DNA of 64,000 nt from Tuctoria greenei (Eukaryota > Streptophyta > Magnoliopsida > Poales > Poaceae). Below, in pieces: positions 1 through 9,957 of this stretch. Each line of letters begins with the position of its first letter. Position 1 is the first letter of the stretch. The notes beneath the pieces were generated by a model, which saw nothing but the letters and a program-made list of their open reading frames with translations, did not search any database and was not told the origin of the DNA. The translations under genes were made by a program, and so were the position numbers. The stretch covers positions 20,540,100-20,604,099 of the forward strand of contig JAYESD010000008.1 in NCBI GenBank assembly GCA_036927565.1, given 5' to 3'.

Positions 1-570
1 AGCAAGAAATTCAAATGCATTATGAGTTGATTCATCAAAAAATTCAAAAGAGTTGTTCAACACCCCACTCTCATTTGCATCTACATTTATTTGTTCATGT
101 TCCTGCAAAAGGTTAGGCAAAGGAGGAGGTACAACAAGAAAATTCTTCTCAAGTTCATGTATATCATCTTTGCAATTATATACATTAGCAAAAGTTTCTC
201 GCATAAGAATTTTCATATCTTTCCATGTTCGAGGTTTTTCTATATCGCTTAAGTTGTCCCACCAAGTTAATGCACAATCAACTAACACACTAGAAATATT
301 TCTAATCTTTCTCCTCTCACACATATGCAATTTTCCAAAAATTTTATCCAACTCTATTTCCCAAGCAATATATTCATCGTAACCAAAACCATCATAAGAA
401 GGAAGAGATGGGAGAATGTAATTACTTCTTGTGGAAGGTGTTGTAAAGGTGGTCTAAATGTCATGTGAATCCTTGGTTGATGTTTAATTTTTAGTGAGCA
501 ACTCCATCGTTCTCTTCATCATGTCAATCATCTCAACATATAATGCATGATTCTTGCTTTTACCTGACAT
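1..570 (-). pseudogene. Gag, family B copy 1 (broken, cut by window edge)
   Basis: This is the second tandem copy of the family B gag, read from the ATG at 570-568 toward the window start. It is nearly identical to the copy at 4214-2883, but two glutamine codons have become stops: TAA at 486-484 and TAG at 456-454. Both are C-to-T changes on the coding strand, as expected from deamination of methylated cytosine. The conserved gag block with the tryptophan pair (TWWDNL) is still visible below the stops. The C-terminal part lies outside the window. A protein from this copy would stop after roughly 28 residues. Confidence 0.8.
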
Positions 571-1757
571 TGTTAGTAGCAAACAGAAGACAATAAAAAA
601 AATATGTTACCCCTATCAACTACAAAGGATAATGGAAAAGTGGAAGTGGAATCACACACTCTCAAGCATCTTACCACGCTCTTACAAGTGTTTTTACCGA
701 CACTGCAGGTGGCAAACGGTGGACGGTATGAAGAAACCAATGAAGCGTGGGATGATTGCAAAGGTGTATCGATTCTGCTCAAGAGTAAGGTGTAGCTTGG
801 ATGGCACTTTCTATGTAGCAAGGATTAGCAACAATGAAATCAGATAGTAAATTTGAATAAGTGTACAAAGTATTTGTCAAAGTTGCTGGCCTAAATATGT
901 TCCTAGTAGTTCAAGCTAGTAAGACATGAGACAAAACTAGATGACACAAAGAATGCAAGCACTTCTGTTTTTTTTGTTTTTTCCTCTTTTTTTGTGCGGC
1001 TTTTCTTTCTTGTTTTGCACTTGCCTTTTTCTTTTTTCTTCCTTTTTTTTCAGAATATGCTGCAAGGGAAGAACACAATGAAAATCAATCCAAGATATCT
1101 CGTGTGCCTGTCGCAGATTTTCTGCTCAATCTTCTAATGATAAATAGGCACACTTATAGGCTCTAAACTGGAAAACTTAGAACAGCAAGATTGTAGATAT
1201 ATCTCTCCTCTTTAATTTCAATATATGGAAGACCTATTTTGAAAAAGAACAATAGGAGATATTGCCCCCAAAATACAGACTGTTCAGAATTTTTAGGTCA
1301 ATAACAGATTCGGATGCAATGCAATTTAGACATTGATAACTATATTTTCGGGCAGATGATGAATATGAAAGTTATAGATCACTTCTTAAGCTTTCCATTA
1401 AGTACAAAAACACCAAAATTCGAGGTCATATGTGCGAGATATGATGAAAATACCAAACTGGACAGAGGCGAATCTAATCTGGACGTGATGACGTGATTCA
1501 AAAGGATGAATCACACAATGCAAAACTCAAACTAAGACCAAAAACACTTTCTAATCTAGCAATATGACACAACAACGGACATAAACTCAACAAAACCAAA
1601 CTGAAAACGAAAGTTGTAAAGGCTCAATGGTGGTTTGGACAAAATAATGAACAGATCTACTAAACTGCAAATTTTTTTGTGGCTTTTTGGTGGACTCTAG
1701 GTATGAATAACAAAACTAATGTAATGGATAGATGAATTACCTAACGGGCAACCTGGA
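571..1757 (-). other. Family B untranslated leader, copy 1
   Basis: This is the segment between PBS and gag. It holds no convincing ORF. Around 965-1052 the sense (minus) strand is strongly purine-rich, seen on the plus strand as T and C runs. It matches 4215-5410 closely. Confidence 0.7.
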
Positions 1758-1769
1758 AATCTGATACCA
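1758..1769 (-). other. Primer-binding site, family B copy 1
   Basis: The minus strand reads TGGTATCAGATT two bases after the LTR end. This matches the start of the initiator-Met tRNA 3' complement (TGGTATCAGA), with the last bases differing. Confidence 0.8.
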
Positions 1770-1771
1770 AT

Positions 1772-2674
1772 TGATAGGAAAATTGGTCCCGATCTTCCGA
1801 AAGGTAATGGGTAAGTCGATTGATGGAGATCTCGATGTTGATGATCCGAGACTCTCGAGTAGAACACGAACAACCCCTGCAATCACTACACCACCACTCC
1901 GTTGGTTATGAACCGTGCTTCACATGATTGACCTCGCCAAGAAGGCTAATCCCTGCAAGTGCAACCGAGAACACAAGCAAGAACAAGGTAGACACGATCT
2001 GAAATCGTGAAGTTGGGGTCTCACAAACCGAAGAATGACGATATTACTGATCTAAGCAAAACCCAATTGTTCATGGCGGCTACTATGGAGTATATATAGG
2101 TGGGAGGAAGTCCAAGGGGGTGTTGAGGTCGTGACTTAACCCTAAGATACAAAAAATAATGGACTTAGACTTGATACATGATCCAATAGCCCAATACGGT
2201 GGCGCAGCACCCTGACAGATTCTGTACTTGATTTTGTTTCGACCATTACCGTCGACTCCGAAGGAATTTTGACATGGGACCAGCTCCATTAGAAAGGTTA
2301 TCCTATCCCCTTTACGTGCATATGTAGAACGTCCAAAACGGAGTTTGTGTGCGTCCTGAGCGTCCGTTTTAGTGCATACTGCTTCTGCACTCCGAGTTGG
2401 ATACGAGTTGGAGTTTGATTCGGTTTTCATCTTCTTTGAACGAATTCTCTGGTCTTCCACGTCCCTAATACTCCATACAAGTACTCCTTGAACCTCTCCA
2501 TGGATCCTAATCACAAATAAATCATTAAGTATTAATCTATGCTTAAAAACATATAAGGAAATATATAAGAACGAGTTCACCTCTGAAATTAATTGTTGTG
2601 TATGAACTCTATTGATTGCATCTTGTATGTTCAATGGAGTGTTGTTTGTATCCATAGAAGTGATGTCCTCATCA
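1772..2674 (-). repeat. Family B LTR (3' LTR of the complete unit)
   Basis: A 903 bp LTR with minus-strand ends TGATGAGG and CCTATCA, TG...CA as usual. A polypurine tract abuts its right edge and a PBS follows its left edge, so it serves as 3' LTR of the right unit and 5' LTR of the left unit. It is nearly identical to 5425-6326. Confidence 0.88.
2088..2100 (-). promoter_or_regulatory. TATA box of family B LTR
   Basis: The minus strand reads CCTATATATACTCC, about 575 bp into the LTR. The same motif is kept in the second LTR. Confidence 0.6.
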
Positions 2675-2709
2675 TCCTCCCCTTCTTAAATTGGAGTCGT
2701 CCTCGACTC
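2675..2709 (-). other. Polypurine tract and upstream hairpin, family B
   Basis: On the minus strand AAGAAGGGGAGGA directly precedes the LTR start TGATGAGG, the expected plus-strand priming site. About ten bases upstream, 2709-2694 reads GAGTCG-AGGA-CGACTC, a perfect 6 bp hairpin with an AGGA loop. Confidence 0.75.
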
Positions 2710-2886
2710 AAGTTCATCTTCTCTTATGTGTTGGTCCAAATGTGCAACACCATCAAATCTTTTTGTATGCATGAATGGAGGAGGCCAAGGTGGTGGCCGA
2801 CATAGTGCGCCATATTGATCTTGCCCATCAAATGAGAGTACATATTCACTTGAGCCAGGATCCCAAATAAATAAACATTGTGTCAT
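2686..2886 (-). CDS. Small ORF overlapping the gag stop, family B
   Basis: A 66-residue ORF whose ATG (2886-2884) overlaps the gag stop (2885-2883) as ATGA. It contains the block FIWDPGSSEYVLSFDGQDQY followed by a proline-rich stretch and ends in the hairpin just before the polypurine tract. I do not recognise a domain. It may be the leftover C-terminal end of a longer polyprotein after internal deletion rather than a separate gene. No second copy is available in the window for comparison, because the tandem partner region lies to the left. Confidence 0.35.
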   Translation of the reverse strand: MTQCLFIWDPGSSEYVLSFDGQDQYGALCRPPPWPPPFMHTKRFDGVAHLDQHIREDELESRTTPI

Positions 2887-4214
2887 GTTGTAGGTGCAAT
2901 AATAATGTGCATGATCTCATCATTCTCCCCTTCTTTATGACAAGCCGTCCTCGGCTTGCTCGTATGTCCAGGAAAAAGGATTGCTTTGGGGGTACAATGA
3001 ACACTGTCCATATTGCACAACCGCAGTGAACAATGCTTCTTTTTTATTTGTTGTCCTTGCTGCAATAAAAAAATGCTAGAAAAACTTGACAATACATTTT
3101 TAGTGTTAGTGCATCCATTCATTTCACCATATTGTTGCAGCACAAAAGGAGCTTGCACATTTGAACATATGTAAACTTTATGCACTATAAATTCACCACT
3201 ATCTTCATAGTTGCCTATAGCATGAAAAATATTTCTACTTAATAAAGGCAATTCAGATTGAGAAAATATTATCTTCTCTACGATATCTAGATCACAAAGA
3301 GTGTCAAATTCAATATAGCCCAAAGTATTTATAGAAGATAACAATTTCAGCTCATCCCTTTCACATGTAGTTGGGATCAAATGCTTAATTTCAGCACAAG
3401 TGAGTGATAAAGTATCAAATTCATTTGGTTGTTCTAGCATAGGTACAATATAATTATCAGCACTCAACTCATTTTTGTTGTAAGAATCAGTAGAAAAATC
3501 AACTAATGGTAAAGGTGTATTATGAAAAGGTTCATCTTGTTGCTGCTCATCGATAGTATGATTGGTAGCAAAATTCAGCACATCTGAAAATGTCATACCT
3601 TGGTGAACTGTATAGCATTGTCCATTAACACTACTCTCATTTTCAGCAAGAAATTCAAATGCATTATGAGTTGATTCATCAAAAAATTCAAAAGAGTTGT
3701 TCAACACCTCACTCTCATTTGCATCTACATTTATTTGTTCATGTTCCTGCAAAAGGTTAGGCAAAGGAGGAGGTACAACAAGAAAATTCTTCTCAAGTTC
3801 ATGTATATCATCTTTGCAATTAGATACATTAGCAAAAGTTTCTCGCATAAGAATTTTCATATCTTTCCATGTTCGAGGTTTTTCTATATCGCTTAAGTTG
3901 TCCCACCAAGTTAATGCACAATCAACTAACACACTAGAAATATTTCTAATCTTTCTCCTCTCACACATATGCAATTTTCCAAAAATTTTATCCAAATCTA
4001 TTTCCCAAGCAATATATTCATCGTAACCAAAACCATCATAAGAAGGAAGAGATGGGAGAATGTAATTACTTCTTGTGGAAGGTGTTGTAAAAGTGGTCTG
4101 AATGTCATGTGAATCCTTGGTTGATGTTTGATTTTTAGTGAGCAATTCCATCGTTCTCTTCATCATGTCAATCCTCTCAACATATAATGCATGATTCTTG
4201 CTTTTACCTGACAT
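2883..4214 (-). CDS. gag: Gag-like protein, family B
   Basis: An uninterrupted ORF of 443 residues. I place the start at the ATG at 4214-4212 (MSGKSKNHALYV); four residues upstream there is only a non-ATG codon. Residues about 55-150 form the usual plant retrotransposon gag block: a PSYDGFGYDEYIAWEIDLD segment followed by CALTWWDNL and a helix-rich stretch. In this family such a protein would assemble the virus-like particle in the cytoplasm. The downstream half is acidic and low in recognisable motifs, and I see no CCHC zinc knuckle. The C-terminus reads into a second polypurine-like module (KEGENDEIM). Intact gag without pol suggests a non-autonomous element that may still supply or mimic Gag. 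Confidence 0.75.
   Translation of the reverse strand: MSGKSKNHALYVERIDMMKRTMELLTKNQTSTKDSHDIQTTFTTPSTRSNYILPSLPSYDGFGYDEYIAWEIDLDKIFGKLHMCERRKIRNISSVLVDCALTWWDNLSDIEKPRTWKDMKILMRETFANVSNCKDDIHELEKNFLVVPPPLPNLLQEHEQINVDANESEVLNNSFEFFDESTHNAFEFLAENESSVNGQCYTVHQGMTFSDVLNFATNHTIDEQQQDEPFHNTPLPLVDFSTDSYNKNELSADNYIVPMLEQPNEFDTLSLTCAEIKHLIPTTCERDELKLLSSINTLGYIEFDTLCDLDIVEKIIFSQSELPLLSRNIFHAIGNYEDSGEFIVHKVYICSNVQAPFVLQQYGEMNGCTNTKNVLSSFSSIFLLQQGQQIKKKHCSLRLCNMDSVHCTPKAILFPGHTSKPRTACHKEGENDEIMHIIIAPTT
2921..2957 (-). other. Second polypurine-like tract with hairpin, inside family B gag
   Basis: The minus strand has AAAGAAGGGGAGAATG followed by TGAGATCATG. Just upstream, 2957-2942 reads AAGCCG-AGGA-CGGCTT, a 6 bp hairpin. 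It is a diverged duplicate of the true module at 2675-2709. Confidence 0.6.
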
Positions 4215-5410
4215 TGTTAGTAGCAAACAGAAGACAATAAAAAAAATATATTATCCCTATCAACTACAAAGGATAATGGAAAAGTGGAAGTGGAATCACA
4301 CACTCTCAAGCGTCTCACCACGCTCTTACAAGTGTTCTTACCGACACTGCAGGTGGCAAACGGTGGACGGTATGAAGAAACCAATGAAGCGTGGGATGAT
4401 TGCAAAAGGTGTATCGATTCTGCTCAAGAGTAAGGTGTAGCTTGGATGGCCTTTTCTATGTAGCAAGGATTAGCAACAATGAAATCAGATAGTAAATTTG
4501 AATAAGTGTTCAAAGTATTTGTCAAAGTTGCTGGCCTAAATGTGTTCCTAGTAGTTCAAGCTAGCAAGACATGAGACAAAACTAGATGACACAAAGAATG
4601 CAAGCACTTCTGTTTTTTTTGTTGTTTTTTTCCTCTTTTTTTTTTTGTGCGGCTTTTCTTTCTTGTTTTGCACTTGCCTTTTTCTTTTTTCTTCCTTTTT
4701 TTTTCAGAATGTGCTGCAAGAGAAGAACACGATGAAAATCAATCCAAGATATCTTGTGTGTCTGTCGCAAATTTTCTGCTCAATCTTCCAAGGATAAATA
4801 GGCACACTTATAGGCTCTAAATTAGAACACTTAGAACAGCAAGATTGTAGATATATCTCTCCTCTTTAATTTCAATATATGGAAGTCCTATTTTGGAAAA
4901 GAACAATAGGAGATATTGCCCCCGAAATACAGACTGTTCAGAATTTTTAGGTCAATAACAGATTCGGATCCAATGCAATTTAGACATCGATAACTATATT
5001 TTCGGGAAAATGATGAATATGAAAGTTATAGAGAACTTCTTAAGCTTTCCAGAAATTACAAAAACACCAAAATCTGAGGTCGTATGTGCGAGATATGATG
5101 AAAATACCAAACTAGACAGAGGCAAATCTAATCTGGACGTGATGCTGTGATTCAAAAGGATGAATCACACAATGCAAAACTCAAACTAAGACCAAAAACA
5201 CTTTCTAAACCAGAAATATGACTCAACAACGGACACAAACTCAACAAAACCAAACTGAAAACGAAAGTTGTAAAGGCTCAATGGTGGTTGGACAAAATAA
5301 TGAACAGATCTACTAAACTGCAAATTTTTTTGTGGCTTTTTGGTGGACTCTAGGTATGAATAACAAAACTAATGTAATGGATAGATGAATTACCTAACGG
5401 GCGACCTGGA
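4215..5410 (-). other. Family B untranslated leader, copy 2
   Basis: Matches 571-1757. It holds a purine-rich sense-strand stretch (plus-strand T runs at about 4612-4704) and no supported gene. Confidence 0.7.
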
Positions 5411-5422
5411 AATCTGATACCA
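5411..5422 (-). other. Primer-binding site, family B copy 2
   Basis: Minus-strand TGGTATCAGATT, two bases after the LTR end, as in copy 1. Confidence 0.8.
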
Positions 5423-5424
5423 AT

Positions 5425-6326
5425 TGATAGGAAAATTGGTCCCGATCTTCCGAAAGGTAATGGGTAAGTCGATTGATGGAGATCTCGACGTTGATGATCT
5501 GAGGCTCTCGAGTAGAACACGAACAACCCCTTCAATCACTACACCATCACTCCGTTGGTTATCAACCGTGCTTCACACGATTGACCTCGCCAAGAAGGCT
5601 AATCTCTGCAAGTGCCACCGAGAACACAAGCAAGAACAAGGTAGACACGATCTGAAATCGCGAAGTTGGGGTCTCATAAACCGAAGAACGGCGATATTAT
5701 TGATCTAAGCAAAACCCAATTGTTCATGGCGGCTACTATGGAGTATATATAGGTGGTAGGACGTCCAAGGGGGTGTTGAGGTCGTGAACTAACCCTAAGA
5801 TATAAAAATAATGGACTTAGATTTGATACATGACCCAATGGCCCAATACGGTGGCGCAGCACCCTGACAGATTCTGTACTTTATTTTGTTTCGACGATTC
5901 CCGTCGAGTCCGAAGGAATTTTGACATGGGACCAGCTCCATTGGGAAGGTTATCCTCTCCCCTTTCCATGCATATGTAGAACGTCCAAAACGGAGTTCGT
6001 ATGCGTCCTGAGCGTGCGTTTTAGTGCATACTGCTCCTGGACTCCGAGTTGGATACGATTTGGAGTTTGGTTCGGTTTCCATCTTCTTTGAACGAATTCT
6101 CTGGTCTTCCACGTCCCTAATACTCCCTCCAAGTACTCCTTGAACTTCTCCATGGATCCTAATCACAAATAAATCATTAAGTAGCAATCCATGCTCAAAA
6201 ACATATAAGGAAATATATAAGAACGAGTTCACCTCTGAAATTAATTGTTGTGTATGAACTCTATTGATTGCATCTTGTATGTTAAATAGAGTGTTGTTTG
6301 TATCCATATAAGTGATGTCCTCATCA
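5425..6326 (-). repeat. Family B LTR (5' LTR)
   Basis: A 902 bp LTR nearly identical to 1772-2674, with its TATA box at about 5742-5752. Its outer end (TGATGAGG on the minus strand) meets family A LTR sequence at 6327. Confidence 0.88.
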
Positions 6327-7300
6327 GTTGGTGTGTGGCCAAATGATCACGAAATAGCCTTTACAAAGAGATTACTAGTCTATTTAGACCCCACTGAGGT
6401 TTCACCGGTGGCGATGTCTCCAACTGAGCACATCTTCAACCAAGGGCCCCCTCTTGAGCCATTCGGATCCCAGGGTAGTCCCACCAATCATCAGCAAACC
6501 CAATCCGACTACCCCTTCCCCGAGCATCCACAATGGTCCAAACAGCACTAGCAAAGCCCTAATTAATCAGCTACGCCGCACCCATACTTGGCCTCGTGGT
6601 GGCACTGTAGTCCTGGCTTATTCCCGCAAGAACCGGTCCTTAGATCTAAAGCAAGCAAACCACCATACATCCAACCCATCCACATACCAGGCTTGCTTAG
6701 ATCCCCCATTACCATATCATATTTAACCAGTTCATGTTAACCATAATCTCATCCATGCATAATTAAATTGAGTGGTATAGTTGTTTTCCCATTCCAATTA
6801 ATTAAGCGAAGCAAAAAGGTAAAAATCTCATCCCGACTCTCTACCATAATTCCAGGTGACAAGGGTGGTCAACAAAGCTAGTAAACTTCCTATCATAGGA
6901 TTCCAATCAAATTGACACAATCATGCAGTTTTGCAAACCAAACATTTATTTTAAAAACAGGATCAATATGCTTCAAGGACACTTGCCTTGCTCTTGGTGT
7001 TGACTAGGGTCAAAGCCTTCAAACTCTTGGTGTTGTAGATCCTCCGCGGCACTCTCTAGCGCAAATCTGTCTAATCCACACAGTAAACATACAAGACGAG
7101 AAACACAATTAAATAGTGCACAAATATTACTCAATATGACATGGCATGCATGATTGATGCAAATGCAAGGTAGAACTTGTTAATAGATTGCTTTTAATGA
7201 TCACTAACTAGTTCTAATAGCTTTTAACAAGTTTATACAGATTTGGATCTGATAAGATCAAACTTTAGAATCAATTCAACATAATTTAGCCAGGAAGACC

Positions 7301-7330
7301 GGACTAGTCCGCTAGGGACCGGACAAGTCC
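7301..7330. repeat. Palindrome pair downstream of TATA, A3 LTR
   Basis: GGACTAGTCC at 7301-7310 and GGACAAGTCC at 7321-7330, about 365 bp downstream (minus sense) of the TATA box. Confidence 0.9.
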
Positions 7331-7864
7331 GCACTCTGCGAGATCAGCGGATTAAGGTTTTTTAGATCGACGTAAATTTGGAGATTAGGGGTAGAATTCA
7401 TGTAAGGAAAAGAGAATAGAAGGTATACCAGGTGTTTAGGACTCCAATGAATCAAGAAACTTGGAGGTAACACTTGGATCTTGGTGATCTAGGGTTGGTG
7501 ATGAACTTGGATATGAATTGGTGATGAAGAACAAAACTTGGTGGAGATCTTGATCCTCTTTTGTTTCCTCCCCTTCTTCTTCTTGCTTGGGATCTTCTCC
7601 TCCCTCCTTGATGGTGGCTCTCCACGAACTAGGGTTTGGGTGGGGTGGAAAAGTGGCCAATAGATGTCAAACCAAGGGGTGGGGTTGTTTATATAGAGGT
7701 GGAGGCTAGGGTTAGATAGATTTCGAGTTTGGGATGAGTAGAGGCCGGTTTAGAGTCCCACATGGGCTGTAAAAGAGTTAGGCACGACGTCCCTAGGCCC
7801 ACTTAACGTGAAACTCAAGAAACAAGTCGTAAAACAAAAGATCAATTCGGAGTCACGAAATATC

Positions 7865-8182
7865 GGACAAGTCCGGAAAGGACCGGACTAGTCCGAAGTC
7901 GTCCAGAGCGAAAATCGGACAAGTCTGGCCAAAAATCGGACAAGTCCGACTTTAAACAGATAGGAAATCGGACAAGTCCGCTGGAACACCGGACTAGTCC
8001 GGAGAAGTCCAAGGACATAGCAATTTTTCAAGGATTCTCGGAATATCGGACTAGTCCGCACAAAATCGGACAAGTCCGAAAGTTTCCAGTAGCAAAAATC
8101 GGACTAGTCCGCAGCAAAAACGGACAAGTCCGTTTTTAGTCAGAGAGAAATCGGACTAGTCCTCAGTAAAATCGGACTAGTT
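7865..8182. repeat. GGACTAGTCC/GGACAAGTCC cluster upstream of TATA, A3 LTR
   Basis: About twelve copies of the 10 bp motif, most extended to CGGAC...GTCCG, at irregular spacing of roughly 20-55 bp. GGACTAGTCC is a perfect palindrome; GGACAAGTCC breaks only the central pair. Confidence 0.9.
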
Positions 8183-8334
8183 CGCACTTTCCTGCGTTTT
8201 AAGTGCGGTTTTTTTTCCAAATCAATTTTAAATGCTCCAAATCAATTTTAAACTCGTTCCTCTTTATGTGGGTTAATGTTAAACATGTATATGAGTGTAT
8301 GTAGGGCATGATGCATGAAAATGAGGGTGTTACA

Positions 8335-9594
8335 TGATCAATGATAGAGAACGTACCCGTGAGTACGGGTGCGCCTTCCGGAAAGTCCTCGATCGCGAGG
8401 TGGTGGACGTTGCTGAGTCTGGGAACTGGCTTCTTGGGCTGGTTGCAGGGTTGGTTGGCGCCCTGGTATGATGACTGTCCTCCGCCCTGCCTACTCTGCG
8501 GGCAGTCCTTGGCGAAGTGCCCCGTGCGCTCACATGTGAAGCATGTGTACGGGGTTTGACCGGTACGAATGGGAGGACGGAATCCCGGTGCACTTGGTGG
8601 AGGTGGAAGTGCACATGGGATCATCGCCTGCTATTGTTGTGGTTGGAACTTGGAGTTGCTGAACTGGTAGCCACTGAACATTGGTGGTTGTGATGGCGGT
8701 TGCCACCTCTGTCCGGATGGTGATCGATACACCATTCGGTACTTCTGAGGAGCACCACCTCCGCTACTCTGCGGAGCACTCCTCTTCTTCTTGTCTGAGG
8801 ACAGCTCTCGAGTAGCGTCCTCTTGCATGGTCGCGGTGTTGACAAGGTCATTGAAACTGCCGCGGTTGAACAAGACAAGCTTTTCCTTCATCTTTGTGTT
8901 CAGCCCCCGGTAGAAGCACTCTCGCTTCCTGTCTTCTGTGTTCACTTCGTCCTGTGCATACTGGGCCAGGTGGTTGAAGGTCTTGGAGTACTCGTAAGCG
9001 CTCATGCTGCCTCCCTGCTTCAGCTCCAAGAACTCTTGAAGCTTCCTCCTCATAATCCCGGGAGGGATATGGTAGGCGCGGAACACCTCCCGAATTCTAC
9101 CCAGCTCACGACATAGCCTGCGGGGCGTGCAGCGAGGTAGTTTGCCCACCACGCACCAGCAGAACCCTGCAGTTGTTGAGCTACAAATAGAGTCTTCTGT
9201 TGTTCAGTTATCTCGAGTAAACCGAACTTCCCTTCAATGGTGCAGAGCCAGTTGTCCGCCTCCAAAGGTTTGTCGGCTTCTCTGAAGACTGGCGGATGTG
9301 TCGATGCGAAATCCGAGTAGGAACTCGGATATGACTAACGTGGCCCATCAGCATGTCGCCCCCCTTGACGGGATGAGTGTTGTACAAGGGTCCGCAACAA
9401 CTCGGTTTGCTCATCGCGCGAGCCGAGTACTGCTGCGAGAACCTCCGCGAGACTTCTGGGAAGTGTAGGTGGAGGTGGCGGAGGTGGTTGCGTCTGGGGC
9501 GTGTTCTGCCCCGGGGGTGGTGTGTCACCCCCTGCCCTCCACTTGAGCCTCCCACTTCCAAGGTGGTACGTGTACGCACCATGCTGCAATACAA
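8335..9594 (-). pseudogene. gag: Gag and start of pol, family C (broken, truncated)
   Basis: The minus-strand gag begins near 9589 with a proline-rich N-terminus. It continues through the capsid block (ADNWLCTIEGKF, then AYHIPPGIMRRKLQEFLELK) and a CCHC zinc knuckle (CFTCERTGHFAKDC) near 8530, and enters the protease linker (FPEGAPVLTGTF). There is an in-frame stop near 9333, a frameshift near 9105 and a TAG at 8633-8631 between CAA and CAG. The reading frame ends abruptly at 8335, where a family A LTR is inserted. The gag type resembles chromodomain Ty3 elements, but no integrase is present to confirm that. The PBS and LTR to the right have the same orientation. Confidence 0.8.
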
Positions 9595-9957
9595 CGATTT
9601 ACGCCATAAGTCTCATTGCCTCAAGTTCATCCTTCCATATAAATAGTAATGCAGTAGACTACGATAGATAATATACAACATCAACATATATTGATAAAGT
9701 ACAAGCTTATACAAGATATATGATCTCTGACCAAGTTTACAGTAGTACTCTCCAAAATGATGGACTTCTACTATGGAAATACATCGCTACTATACTTGGT
9801 CCCCTAATATGTCGTACATATCTTGTCATTGTAGACATAAACACTACTACTCTTAATATGACACAAACATGGTCATAAAAGAAAAACACGAGCAACTATT
9901 AAACTATAGGCTTCCCCGTGTCGGCGGAAGTGCTGCCACATCCTACTTCAACACGTC
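9595..9957 (-). other. Spacer between ORF0 and gag, family C
   Basis: 363 bp without a supported ORF or motif. Confidence 0.5.

Larger units (their letters stand above)
1..6326 (-). mobile_element. Family B gag-only Ty3-like LTR element in tandem LTR-internal-LTR-internal arrangement
   Basis: Positions 1-2674 repeat almost exactly at about 3646-6326, a period near 3.65 kb. Read on the minus strand the order is LTR (6326-5425), PBS, leader, gag (4214-2883), polypurine tract, LTR (2674-1772), then a second PBS, leader and gag that run off the window start. No protease, RT, RNase H or integrase lies between the LTRs, so the element is non-autonomous and would depend on another element's enzymes. 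The LTRs start TGATGAGGAC and end CCTATCA on the minus strand. The right end sits inside a family A LTR, and the first bases after it (GTTGG) could be one copy of a target duplication. The other end is outside the window. A tandem arrangement like this normally arises by unequal recombination between LTRs. Confidence 0.85.
6327..8334 (-). repeat. Family A LTR fragment (A3)
   Basis: This corresponds to the inner and 5' parts of the family A LTR seen complete at 39755-42617. The minus-strand start TGTAACACCC is at 8334. The far end is cut by insertion of family B. A TATA box (plus-strand TTTATATAG) lies at 7688-7697, with palindrome clusters on both sides of it. The LTR is inserted in the pol reading frame of family C; TGATC at 8335-8339 could be one target-duplication copy. 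It may be a solo LTR or the 5' LTR of an element to the left. ORFs such as minus 7660-7436 are leader sequence. Confidence 0.85.

Noticed and set aside
53..382. 109-codon plus-strand ORF, repeated at 3697-4026
   Set aside because: It is the antisense shadow of family B gag; duplication of the element explains its conservation.
965..1052. Purine/pyrimidine tract in the family B leader as a polypurine primer
   Set aside because: It lies between PBS and gag, far from the 3' LTR; more likely low-complexity leader.
7865..8182. CRISPR-like array of short palindromic repeats
   Set aside because: Repeats are only 10-12 bp, spacing is irregular, there are no cas genes, and the clusters lie inside plant LTRs.
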